NCBI GenBank assembly: GCA_964596165.1
Contig: CAZQTW010000114.1
Location: forward strand, 1 to 12,715
Reading direction: 5' to 3'
DNA from: CAYUQT01 sp964596165
Lineage (GTDB): Bacteria > Planctomycetota > Phycisphaerae > UBA1845 > JAFGLZ01
DNA: 12,715 nt
Part shown: piece after piece, positions 7,136 to 12,715 of the stretch
How positions within the stretch are numbered: position 1 is the first letter of the stretch
Layout: every line of letters starts with the position of its first letter
Position numbers and translations under genes: made by a program
Notes under the pieces: model-generated
What the model saw: the letters and a program-made list of their open reading frames with translations, nothing else
Databases searched by the model: none
What the model was told of the DNA's origin: nothing

Positions 7136-7227
7136 GGAAGAAAAGAAAGATACCACCGTCCACACCTCACTCGTCTTCCGACCGTTCGGTCATACGATTG
7201 GGAGGCGAGTGCGACTGGTCGGTGGTA
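7136..7227 (-). terminator. Nested hairpin with T-rich tail, probable cheW terminator
   Basis: The outer stem TACCACCG (7151-7158) pairs with CGGTGGTA (7220-7227) over 8 bp. The inner stem pairs 7168-7179 with 7200-7211, containing CACTCG/CGAGTG; on the minus strand two of the 12 pairs are A-C mismatches. The apex is GACCG/CGGTC at 7180-7191. On the minus strand the outer stem is followed directly by TCTTTCTTTTCTT. It starts about 35 bases beyond the cheW stop. Stem plus T-rich tail on the correct strand fits an intrinsic terminator, though it is longer than most. Confidence 0.6.
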
Positions 7228-7261
7228 CCGTCGTTCGTCTTATCCCACGTGGCGACGATCG

Positions 7262-7771
7262 CTAGTCTTCGGTCAGCGATTCGATCATCGCCTTCTCTTC
7301 ACCCGTCAGCACGCGATTGATGTCCAGCAGGATCTTCACCCGCTCGCCGACCTTTCCCATACCGAGGATGAAGTGGGTATCCACGTTGCCGCCCAATGCC
7401 GGCGGCGGCTCGATCTGCTGGTCGGCAATGTCGAGGACTTCCTGAACGGTATCGACGATGACGCCCATCTCCGTGTTGACGTTCACCACGATAATACAGG
7501 TCTCCTCCGTGTGCTCGGCCTCGGCCAGCCCGAATCGCAGTCGCAGGTCGATCACCGGGATCACCTTGCCGCGAAGATTGACCACGCCCTTCACGAAGCC
7601 GGGCATCTGCGGTACGGCGGTGATGTCCATGATCTTGATGATTTCACGTACCTTCAGGATCTCCAACCCGTACTCCTCGCCGGCCAACTTGAACGTGAGG
7701 TACTTGCCCCCGAGAGAGGTGGAGCTGGTTGCGGTACCCTGCTTCGCGGAAATGGTGGCTTGTAATGTCAT
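7262..7771 (-). CDS. cheW: Chemotaxis coupling protein CheW
   Basis: 169 residues, the usual size for a single-domain CheW, lying in the cytoplasm and joining chemoreceptor tips to the kinase CheA. Residues 22-155 fit the CheW beta-barrel: KYLTFKLAGEEYGLEILKVR (23-42), the pattern around MPGFVKGVVNLRGKVIPVID (56-75) with the conserved NLRG-IPVIDLR block, and IIVVNVNTEMGVIVDTVQEV (93-112). The ATG at 7771 is preceded by GGGAG about 13 bases upstream; an ATG at 7951 would add 60 residues unlike any CheW. The receptor gene lies downstream on the same strand, but a 587-base gap with a probable terminator argues for separate transcription. No cheA is in the window. Confidence 0.95.
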   Translation of the reverse strand: MTLQATISAKQGTATSSTSLGGKYLTFKLAGEEYGLEILKVREIIKIMDITAVPQMPGFVKGVVNLRGKVIPVIDLRLRFGLAEAEHTEETCIIVVNVNTEMGVIVDTVQEVLDIADQQIEPPPALGGNVDTHFILGMGKVGERVKILLDINRVLTGEEKAMIESLTED

Positions 7772-8010
7772 GACTCTTCTGGCTCCCTTGAATTCACGAC
7801 CGACTTCCCGGCCGATCCGTTCCTTTCTCGTGCCGCAGTCCGTTCCGCCCAATTGTGCGGCAGATGTCCACATGTGACATATCGACCGCGCCTCCTCCCC
7901 TGTTGAGTGAAAAGCCCTGCGTCGATCAAGATCGGCCTGGTCCGGCACCACGTCTCATAACATGATGCAGATACTTCCCGAATCGCGGCCATTTGAACTC
8001 CAACTTCCAA

Positions 8011-8039
8011 TTGACATCCGTTGACTGCCTCTGTAGCGT
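8011..8039 (+). promoter_or_regulatory. Putative promoter of the lipoprotein-phosphatase unit
   Basis: A perfect -35 TTGACA at 8011-8016 is followed after 17 bases by TAGCGT at 8034-8039, only 3 of 6 to the -10 consensus. It lies 36 bases before the lipoprotein ATG, so the leader would be very short. The weak -10 keeps confidence low. Confidence 0.35.
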
Positions 8040-8055
8040 CTCGATGGTTCGAGAC
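8038..8055 (+). promoter_or_regulatory. Hairpin just before the lipoprotein ribosome site
   Basis: GTCTCGA at 8038-8044 and TCGAGAC at 8049-8055 form a perfect 7-bp stem with loop TGGT. It ends 7 bases before the Shine-Dalgarno GGAGAG at 8063-8068, which lies 6 bases before the ATG at 8075. It could be a protein-binding operator or an mRNA structure affecting translation. Confidence 0.4.
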
Positions 8056-8074
8056 CTTACCTGGAGAGACGACT

Positions 8075-8662
8075 ATGATTCGAATGGGTGCAAGATCTTT
8101 TGCTGCGGCGCTGGGACTCGTATCACTCTGGACCCTGTGGGGAGTGAGCGGATGTTCGTATGGAGGATACGTCAGCAACGGTTTGAACATAGCCCAGAGA
8201 GCCCAAGGGGGTCCGGCTGAGAAGAGGACGTACTACGTAGACGTGACCCTGGACGGCCACGAAGGCAGTCGGGTCAGGAACACGGGGGACATCCGGATCG
8301 CCGACGCGGTGAACACGTCCCCCCGGTTCCAATTCACCATCAACAACGCCGAAGAGTTCGGTAAGGTTTCGTCCGTCATTCTGAACATCCACCTTTATCA
8401 CCCGGACCGGAAGGACCAGCCGTTCGATGCCGGCTACGTCATCGCCCTGGCTGGACAGGATTCGAGCAAGCCGGCGTTTACGCCCGGTACCGTCTACGAC
8501 TTATCCAAGCCCATGGAGGGAGTCAGGGTGGTTTACCCCGCGTCCTACCAGGGAGAACGGGACGGCACGGTCAAGCTGCCGGCGGGCAGCCACTTCTGTA
8601 TGACCGTGACGGTTCAGGCCAGCCGGGCCGAGACGGCGCGGGTCTTCTTCGAGACGAAGTGA
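8075..8662 (+). CDS. Small lipoprotein of unknown function
   Basis: 195 residues from the ATG at 8075, which has GGAGAG 6 bases upstream; an ATG at 8021 would put 18 extra residues before the signal. The N-terminus is a lipoprotein signal: basic MIRMGAR, a hydrophobic run, then the lipobox VSGC with the lipidated Cys at 27. The mature part, about 168 residues, is rich in beta-strand-like segments (RTYYVDVTLD, VSSVILNIHLYHP, GYVIALAG, HFCMTVTVQAS) and looks like one small beta-sandwich domain. I do not recognise a family. The stop is 4 bases before the next start, so it is almost certainly co-transcribed and probably translationally coupled with the phosphatase-like gene. Possible roles are an envelope partner of that gene's product or an independent surface lipoprotein. 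Confidence 0.8.
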   Translation: MIRMGARSFAAALGLVSLWTLWGVSGCSYGGYVSNGLNIAQRAQGGPAEKRTYYVDVTLDGHEGSRVRNTGDIRIADAVNTSPRFQFTINNAEEFGKVSSVILNIHLYHPDRKDQPFDAGYVIALAGQDSSKPAFTPGTVYDLSKPMEGVRVVYPASYQGERDGTVKLPAGSHFCMTVTVQASRAETARVFFETK

Positions 8663-8666
8663 CGGC

Positions 8667-10463
8667 ATGGCTTACCCCTGGCGCGATCGCGGCGGACCGA
8701 AGCTGCTGGTCGTCGGCATTGACGGCATTCCTTTCGACCGGCTCAGCGAATGGGCAACGAGCGGGACCCTGCCCAACACGGCGGAGCTGTTGAGCGAAAG
8801 CACGTATGGGCCGCTGGAGAGCACGATCCCGCCGGCTACTTCACCCGCTTGGCAGGTTTGTCTGACGGGCAAGAACCCGGGCAAGATCGGCATCTTCGGG
8901 TTCGCCGAGATCGACCCTTTCCGTATTCCACAACCCGCGATGATCCCGATTGACTCGACACGAATCGCGGGTCAGACCTTCCTCGATTACCTCTCTCGTG
9001 CCAATCTGCGAGTGATTGCCCGGCAGGTCCGCTGCTGCTACCCCGCTTGGGAGATCAACGGATGCATGCAAACGGGTTTTCCGACACCTTCCCGGCTTGA
9101 TCCGCGGCGGTTCTGGCCGCCCGGAGCGGCAGGCATGAGCCGCCTCATGGACCATCGCGCCGAGAAGCGCCGGGATACGCACATGCCCTGGGGTTGGTTC
9201 AGTCTCGAACAGAGCCTGGAGGCGTACCTGGGGGAACTGCGAAAGGAATGCGACGTCCTGGTCGACGACTTGCGGCGCATGGACTTCGACTGCTACGTCA
9301 ACGTGATCGGGGCAACCGACGGATTGCAGCATTTGTTCTGGCTTTTCTCGGATCCGTTCCTGCCGATCACCTCGCGTGAACAGCGACTCTTCGGCGATGC
9401 GGTTCTTCGGGGATATCGCACGATCGACCGCCTGATCGCACGAATCCTGGACGTCGTCCCGCCGGACGTGCCGGTGATGTTCGTGAGCGATCACGGCGCA
9501 ACCCGCGAGGCCACTCGGTTGTTTCGACTGAATCACTGGCTTGCCTCGCAGGGTTGGCTGACCCCCACCAATCCCACCGATGCGGTCCGGCGTCCCGTGC
9601 CGGCCGCATGGCGCGATCAAGCTGATACGTCACAGCGGCGCTTCGCACGCGAAAGAAGATTGCCCGCAAACCGCGTGGCTGCCTTGCGAAAGCAAGTCAT
9701 CCCCGCCGTGACGAGCTGTATTCGCGCAATGCTTCCCGAAACGTTGACCGAATACGTTCGCCGCATCCGGTGGCGGCCCTATCTGACGCCTCAACTGCCG
9801 CAACCCAAGCACTGGCCGATCGACATGTCGCGAACCCAAGCCTACGGCTATGGCTTTGGGGAGTGCTGCGCCGGTGTGGCCATCAATCTCCGCGGCCGAC
9901 AAGAAAGCGGCATCGTCGAGCCGGGTGCGGCGTACGACGGTCTTTGTCATCGACTGGTCCACGCATTGACGGAGGTGCGAGACCCGGCCAACAACCGTCG
10001 CATTTGTCGCTCGGTCTGGCGGCGCGAGGAGCTCTACAGTGGGCCCTACGCGGACCAGGCGCCCGACGTCGTCCTGCTCTTCGAAGACGACTACAAACTC
10101 GATTTGGGAACCGCCGGTCCGGTGATTGACAACCGCGACGAATCGCAGATCTTCGCGCGATCGGGCGAACACAGCCGGTGGGGAGTGTGCATCGGCAGGG
10201 GCTTGGCGTTTCGACATCGCGGCGTTGTGAAGAATGACGCACGAATACTGGACATTGCCCCAACGGCGCTCGCGTTGATGGGCGTGCCCGTACCGGATGA
10301 CATGGACGGACACGTGCTGGACGGCTGGCTGAATCCCGACCGCGCCGGTGAGGTCGGGATGCCCGCGATCCCTGCAACAACCTCCGAACCTCCGCCGACG
10401 ATGAGCGAGGACGCCATGGCCCGGGTTGCCGAACGTCTGCGGGACCTGGGATACATCGAATAG
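8667..10463 (+). CDS. Alkaline-phosphatase-superfamily phosphohydrolase/phosphodiesterase
   Basis: 598 residues. The metal-site pattern of the superfamily is visible in order: Asp19 in VVGIDG; a Thr/Ser nucleophile region PPATSPAW with Thr58 (or Ser59), followed by TGKNPGKIGIFGF (67-79); Asp218 and His222 in GATDGLQH; Asp275-His276 in FVSDHGAT; and His502 in SGEHSRWG. The segment ILDIAPTALALMGVPVPDDMDG (527-548) is the usual closing motif, and the protein ends RLRDLGYIE as in many members. This fits the type I phosphodiesterase / nucleotide-pyrophosphatase-like branch acting on phosphate mono- or diesters; the substrate is unknown. No signal peptide is visible, so it is probably cytoplasmic. 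The ATG has only a weak ribosome site and lies 4 bases after the lipoprotein stop, suggesting coupled translation. Confidence 0.85.
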   Translation: MAYPWRDRGGPKLLVVGIDGIPFDRLSEWATSGTLPNTAELLSESTYGPLESTIPPATSPAWQVCLTGKNPGKIGIFGFAEIDPFRIPQPAMIPIDSTRIAGQTFLDYLSRANLRVIARQVRCCYPAWEINGCMQTGFPTPSRLDPRRFWPPGAAGMSRLMDHRAEKRRDTHMPWGWFSLEQSLEAYLGELRKECDVLVDDLRRMDFDCYVNVIGATDGLQHLFWLFSDPFLPITSREQRLFGDAVLRGYRTIDRLIARILDVVPPDVPVMFVSDHGATREATRLFRLNHWLASQGWLTPTNPTDAVRRPVPAAWRDQADTSQRRFARERRLPANRVAALRKQVIPAVTSCIRAMLPETLTEYVRRIRWRPYLTPQLPQPKHWPIDMSRTQAYGYGFGECCAGVAINLRGRQESGIVEPGAAYDGLCHRLVHALTEVRDPANNRRICRSVWRREELYSGPYADQAPDVVLLFEDDYKLDLGTAGPVIDNRDESQIFARSGEHSRWGVCIGRGLAFRHRGVVKNDARILDIAPTALALMGVPVPDDMDGHVLDGWLNPDRAGEVGMPAIPATTSEPPPTMSEDAMARVAERLRDLGYIE

Positions 10464-10836
10464 CCCTCACCATGTGGGTTCTTCCTGGTGGGCGTCGTGA
10501 AAGAAGGACAAGCCCGAGATTGGATTCCGCGCGTGGCGGAAACAACTCCAATGCTTAGGGCCGACATCTTGACATTAAGGATTGTCGACAGAGCTTCCAA
10601 CATCCCCAATGCCCGCAGGCGGGTCGCATTCTGACTCACCCCGCTTCGAGGTACGAGATTTGCCCTCGATCGGTCCGACCGCGCTTCTGTTATGGGACAG
10701 CCCCTCCTTGCCGTCCTCCGACGTTCTGGCCCAATTCCTCAAGCGAAGACACCATCAACCGATATAACAAGCAGTTCGGATGCATTGAACAAACAACGCC
10801 TTCGTGGCGATAACGTCCATTTGCGGGAGAGTATCT
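10464..10836. other. Intergenic region before the GGDEF response regulator
   Basis: 373 bases without a supported gene. It contains a 6-bp hairpin TTCCGC (10525-10530) / GCGGAA (10536-10541), a CCCGC/GCGGG hairpin near 10611-10622, a TTGACA box at 10569-10574 without a good -10 partner, and TATAAC at 10763-10768 without a good -35 partner. Either box may belong to the promoter of the downstream gene. Confidence 0.5.
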
Positions 10837-11817
10837 GTGTCGACCGAGGGAAATGCCTCCATTTTGGTCGTGGATGATGACCCGACCAATATACTTCTCC
10901 TGACCCGAATCCTCACCAAGAGCGGCTACAAGGTCGAGAAGGCCCAGTCCGGCGCGGAATGCCTGGAATGGGTTGGTCGTCATTCACCGGACCTGATACT
11001 GCTTGACATCCGAATGCCTGGAATGGACGGGTTTGAGGTCTGCAGGCGACTCAAAGCCGACGCGGCGACGGCGCGGATACCGGTCATGTTCCTGACTGCC
11101 GAGGGCCGGAGCGACGAGAACGTTTCGGTGGGCTTCGGTGTCGGCGCGTGTGACTACATCACCAAACCGTTCAGCCGAATCGACGTGTTGGCCCGCGTTC
11201 AGGTCGTCCTTCGGCAACAGGCGTTGCAGGAGAACTACCGACAATTGGCGGGCCAAGATCCTCTGACGGGACTCTGCAATCGCAGACGCGCCTACGAACG
11301 GATGGTCGAGGTCCTTTCCCTTGCGACACGACATGGTGAAGCCGTCAGCGTCATCATGATCGACCTCGATCAATTCAAGTCCGTCAATGACAGTCATGGG
11401 CATGCCTTCGGTGACGAAATCATTGTCCGTTTCGCTCGGCTTCTTCAAACCGAATGCCGGCTGGAGGACGTTATCTGCCGACACGGCGGGGATGAGTTCC
11501 TTCTCGTGCTGCCCAACACGAGTGCTGAGAAGGCCACGCGTCTTGCCGAACGGCTTGGGGAGATCTGGGCGGGAAAAGCCGTCCGAGCCCCCGACGGTCG
11601 TGAGCTACACCTCACGGCCAGCTTTGGAATCGCCTGTAGTCGGCTGGATGAAGACACCACGGACGGGCAGGAGATCATCCAGAGGGCGGACAAAGCGGTC
11701 TACGCGGCGAAGAAGCTCGGCCGAAACCGGGTGGTGCGATTCGATCAAATCGAGAGCGATTCTCATTCGCCCGACTGTGCAAGCCCCGCAGATCAGGCAT
11801 CAGGGCATGCCTCGTAG
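10837..11817 (+). CDS. Response regulator with GGDEF domain (diguanylate cyclase)
   Basis: 326 residues, starting at the GTG at 10837, with GGGAG at 10825-10829, 7 bases upstream; a GTG at 10804 would add 11 residues. Residues 8-125 are a receiver domain: acidic cluster Asp13-Asp15, phospho-acceptor Asp57 in LLDIRMPGMDG, Thr87, and Lys110 in the KPF motif. Residues 138-305 are a GGDEF domain with DPLTGLCNRR (141-150), MIDLDQFKSVNDSHGHAFGD (174-193), an intact GGDEF at 217-221, and a product-inhibition site RLED at 208-211 placed 5 residues before it. All catalytic features appear intact, so it should make cyclic di-GMP from GTP when phosphorylated by an unknown histidine kinase. Its single-receiver layout is shorter than PleD, which has two. 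The C-terminal tail from about 306 is short and polar. Confidence 0.95.
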   Translation: MSTEGNASILVVDDDPTNILLLTRILTKSGYKVEKAQSGAECLEWVGRHSPDLILLDIRMPGMDGFEVCRRLKADAATARIPVMFLTAEGRSDENVSVGFGVGACDYITKPFSRIDVLARVQVVLRQQALQENYRQLAGQDPLTGLCNRRRAYERMVEVLSLATRHGEAVSVIMIDLDQFKSVNDSHGHAFGDEIIVRFARLLQTECRLEDVICRHGGDEFLLVLPNTSAEKATRLAERLGEIWAGKAVRAPDGRELHLTASFGIACSRLDEDTTDGQEIIQRADKAVYAAKKLGRNRVVRFDQIESDSHSPDCASPADQASGHAS

Positions 11818-11904
11818 AGGCGACGTCACTCCGGACATCCTGCCGGGTCTGTCGATCCGATCCGTGAGAACTGCCGTAAGAAGGGCTTGTCTCCCTGATT
11901 GAAT

Positions 11905-12669
11905 CTAATCCTTCGGTTGCAGCGCCAGCCAAAGGGCCTTGTAGTACCGCAGCAGACGGATCGGGTCTTTGCTTTCGGGTATTTCCGCCAGCGTATAACC
12001 CTTGAACCCGCTGCGTGCCAGAAGCTCAAAGAGCCTCTGCCAGGGATACGTGGACCACAACTCATTGATGTGAACCAGTCGAATCCTGCGGGCAAGCATG
12101 TCGAAGTGCAAGTCAATGGACCCTTTGCCGTCCAAGTCCGACTGGTTGCTGTTCCAACAGGCAAAGACGTTGTCGTGAGCCGCGATGTCGAGGATCTTCT
12201 TGATATAGGGCGGGTGCGATGTGCCGGAACCATGTACCTCGAGACGGATCTCGACACCCATCGGCTGGGCGAACTCCCCGCACTGGCGAAGGGCGGTCCC
12301 GATCTGTTCGAGCGTCTTATCCACGGGCACGTCCTTGGGCAGTCCATTCGGCCGCACCTTGACACCGGCGGCCCCGACGTCCGCCGCCAGCTCCACAAAA
12401 CGCTTCGTGGTGTCGATCTGTCTGGCAAGTTCGTTCGCGTCCGGCGAGTGGTATTCACACGTGCTGCCCAGGCCGACGATCTCGATTCCGCCGTCCTGAA
12501 ACTTCTTGCGAACGTCAGCCCGCTGCGACTTGTTCAGCGCCGGCTCGACGCCGTGCGCGTGGGTTGTCCTCAGTTCGACACCGGTAAGCCCCACATCCCG
12601 ACAGTTCTTGATGATCGTACTGATATCCCATTCCTTGGCGATGTTGTACGTTACGATGCCGAGTTTCAT
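11905..12669 (-). CDS. TIM-barrel sugar phosphate isomerase/epimerase-like protein
   Basis: 254 residues from the ATG at 12669. The start MKLGIVTYNIAKEWD, the block VELRTTHAHG (31-40), VKVRPNG (103-109) and alternating beta-alpha units fit the xylose-isomerase-like TIM barrel (AP-endonuclease-2 fold). Likely metal ligands are Glu144 in RLEVHG, His200 in LVHINEL and Glu229 in TLAEI, with polar residues of CWNSNQSD (171-178) near the site. Such proteins isomerise or epimerise sugars or inositol-type compounds; the substrate is unknown. A weak ribosome site (AAAGGA) lies about 9 bases upstream of the ATG. However, the same frame is open through 15 more codons to the window edge (HGAQAKAQTDKGQPA), which reads like the end of a signal peptide, so the true start may lie beyond the edge. 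It converges with the GGDEF gene across 87 bases. Confidence 0.85.
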   Translation of the reverse strand: MKLGIVTYNIAKEWDISTIIKNCRDVGLTGVELRTTHAHGVEPALNKSQRADVRKKFQDGGIEIVGLGSTCEYHSPDANELARQIDTTKRFVELAADVGAAGVKVRPNGLPKDVPVDKTLEQIGTALRQCGEFAQPMGVEIRLEVHGSGTSHPPYIKKILDIAAHDNVFACWNSNQSDLDGKGSIDLHFDMLARRIRLVHINELWSTYPWQRLFELLARSGFKGYTLAEIPESKDPIRLLRYYKALWLALQPKD

Positions 12670-12715
12670 CGCTGGTTGTCCTTTATCCGTCTGAGCTTTC
12701 GCTTGCGCCCCATGA

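Larger units (their letters stand above)
6675..7261. other. Long non-coding stretch between cheW and the chemoreceptor gene
   Basis: 587 bases with no convincing gene. Next to cheW is the nested hairpin described separately. The remaining part, about 470 bases, would be the promoter and leader of the chemoreceptor gene on the minus strand. It holds a 6-bp inverted repeat GTAGAT (6838-6843) / ATCTAC (6859-6864). That loop contains CACTTAG (6845-6851), complementary to CTAAGTG at 6907-6913, so a pseudoknot or alternative fold is possible. It also holds a GGGCAC-G-GTGCCC palindrome near 6715-6727. A weak promoter-like pair TTGCCT / TTATCA can be read on the minus strand around 6915-6942. I could not match it to a known riboswitch by eye. 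Confidence 0.5.
7772..8074. other. Divergent intergenic region between cheW and the lipoprotein gene
   Basis: 303 bases carrying the control regions of both genes. Notable sites are an 8-bp palindrome CACATGTG at 7869-7876 flanked by ATGT and ACAT, a TGCCGC/GCGGCA inverted repeat on the cheW side, the TTGACA box at 8011-8016 and a 7-bp hairpin at 8038-8055. I see no confident sigma-70 promoter for cheW itself. Confidence 0.55.

Noticed and set aside
6675..7150. Cyclic di-GMP (GEMM) riboswitch in the chemoreceptor leader
   Set aside because: I looked for the conserved GEMM core (such as GACGCAAAGC) on the minus strand and did not find it.
7043..7765. Open frame of 240 codons on the plus strand across cheW
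   Set aside because: Mostly complements cheW; the His/Asp/Arg-rich translation matches no family.
9630..10313. Open frame on the minus strand inside the phosphatase-like gene
   Set aside because: Antisense shadow; the plus-strand frame carries the complete metal-ligand pattern through this region.

Overview
The window is GC-rich bacterial DNA with ordinary bacterial gene structure: clear Shine-Dalgarno sites, short operons and no introns. The gene content suggests a Planctomycetota genome or a related metagenome-assembled one. The grounds are a very large secreted heparinase-like protein fused to a beta-propeller, a sugar-phosphate-isomerase-type TIM barrel of the sort common there, and palindromic dispersed repeats between genes. 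This is an inference from family resemblance; there is no rRNA or other marker gene to confirm it.

Layout. 1-99: possible 3' end of a gene cut by the window edge, running into a palindromic repeat (about 59-130). 131-532: non-coding, with a plausible sigma-70-type promoter at 443-470. 533-4174 (+): exported heparinase II/III-like protein with a C-terminal beta-propeller. 4175-4559: non-coding. It opens with a second copy of the same repeat in opposite orientation (37 of 38 core bases identical), so the pair brackets the big gene. 4560-6674 (-): methyl-accepting chemotaxis protein with a CZB-like zinc-site motif in its extracytoplasmic part and a very short HAMP-like linker. 6675-7261: 587-base non-coding stretch with a nested hairpin and T-rich tail that looks like the cheW terminator. 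7262-7771 (-): cheW. 7772-8074: divergent promoter region. 8075-8662 and 8667-10463 (+): two-gene unit of a small lipoprotein of unknown function and an alkaline-phosphatase-superfamily hydrolase. 10464-10836: non-coding. 10837-11817 (+): response regulator with an apparently active GGDEF domain. 11905-12669 (-): TIM-barrel isomerase/epimerase-like protein whose frame stays open to the right edge, so its true N-terminus, perhaps a signal peptide, may lie outside.

How they work together. cheW and the chemoreceptor fit one signalling array, although a probable terminator separates them. The diguanylate cyclase could tie into motility or surface attachment, but no cheA, cheY or flagellar gene is present to prove a link. 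The heparinase-like protein and the TIM-barrel protein both suggest polysaccharide or sugar use. I see no CRISPR array, tRNA, rRNA, transposase gene or recognisable defence system. The least ordinary signals are the inverted repeat pair, a perfect 24-bp palindrome inside the chemoreceptor gene, the receptor's CZB-like sensor part, and the lipoprotein-phosphatase pair.
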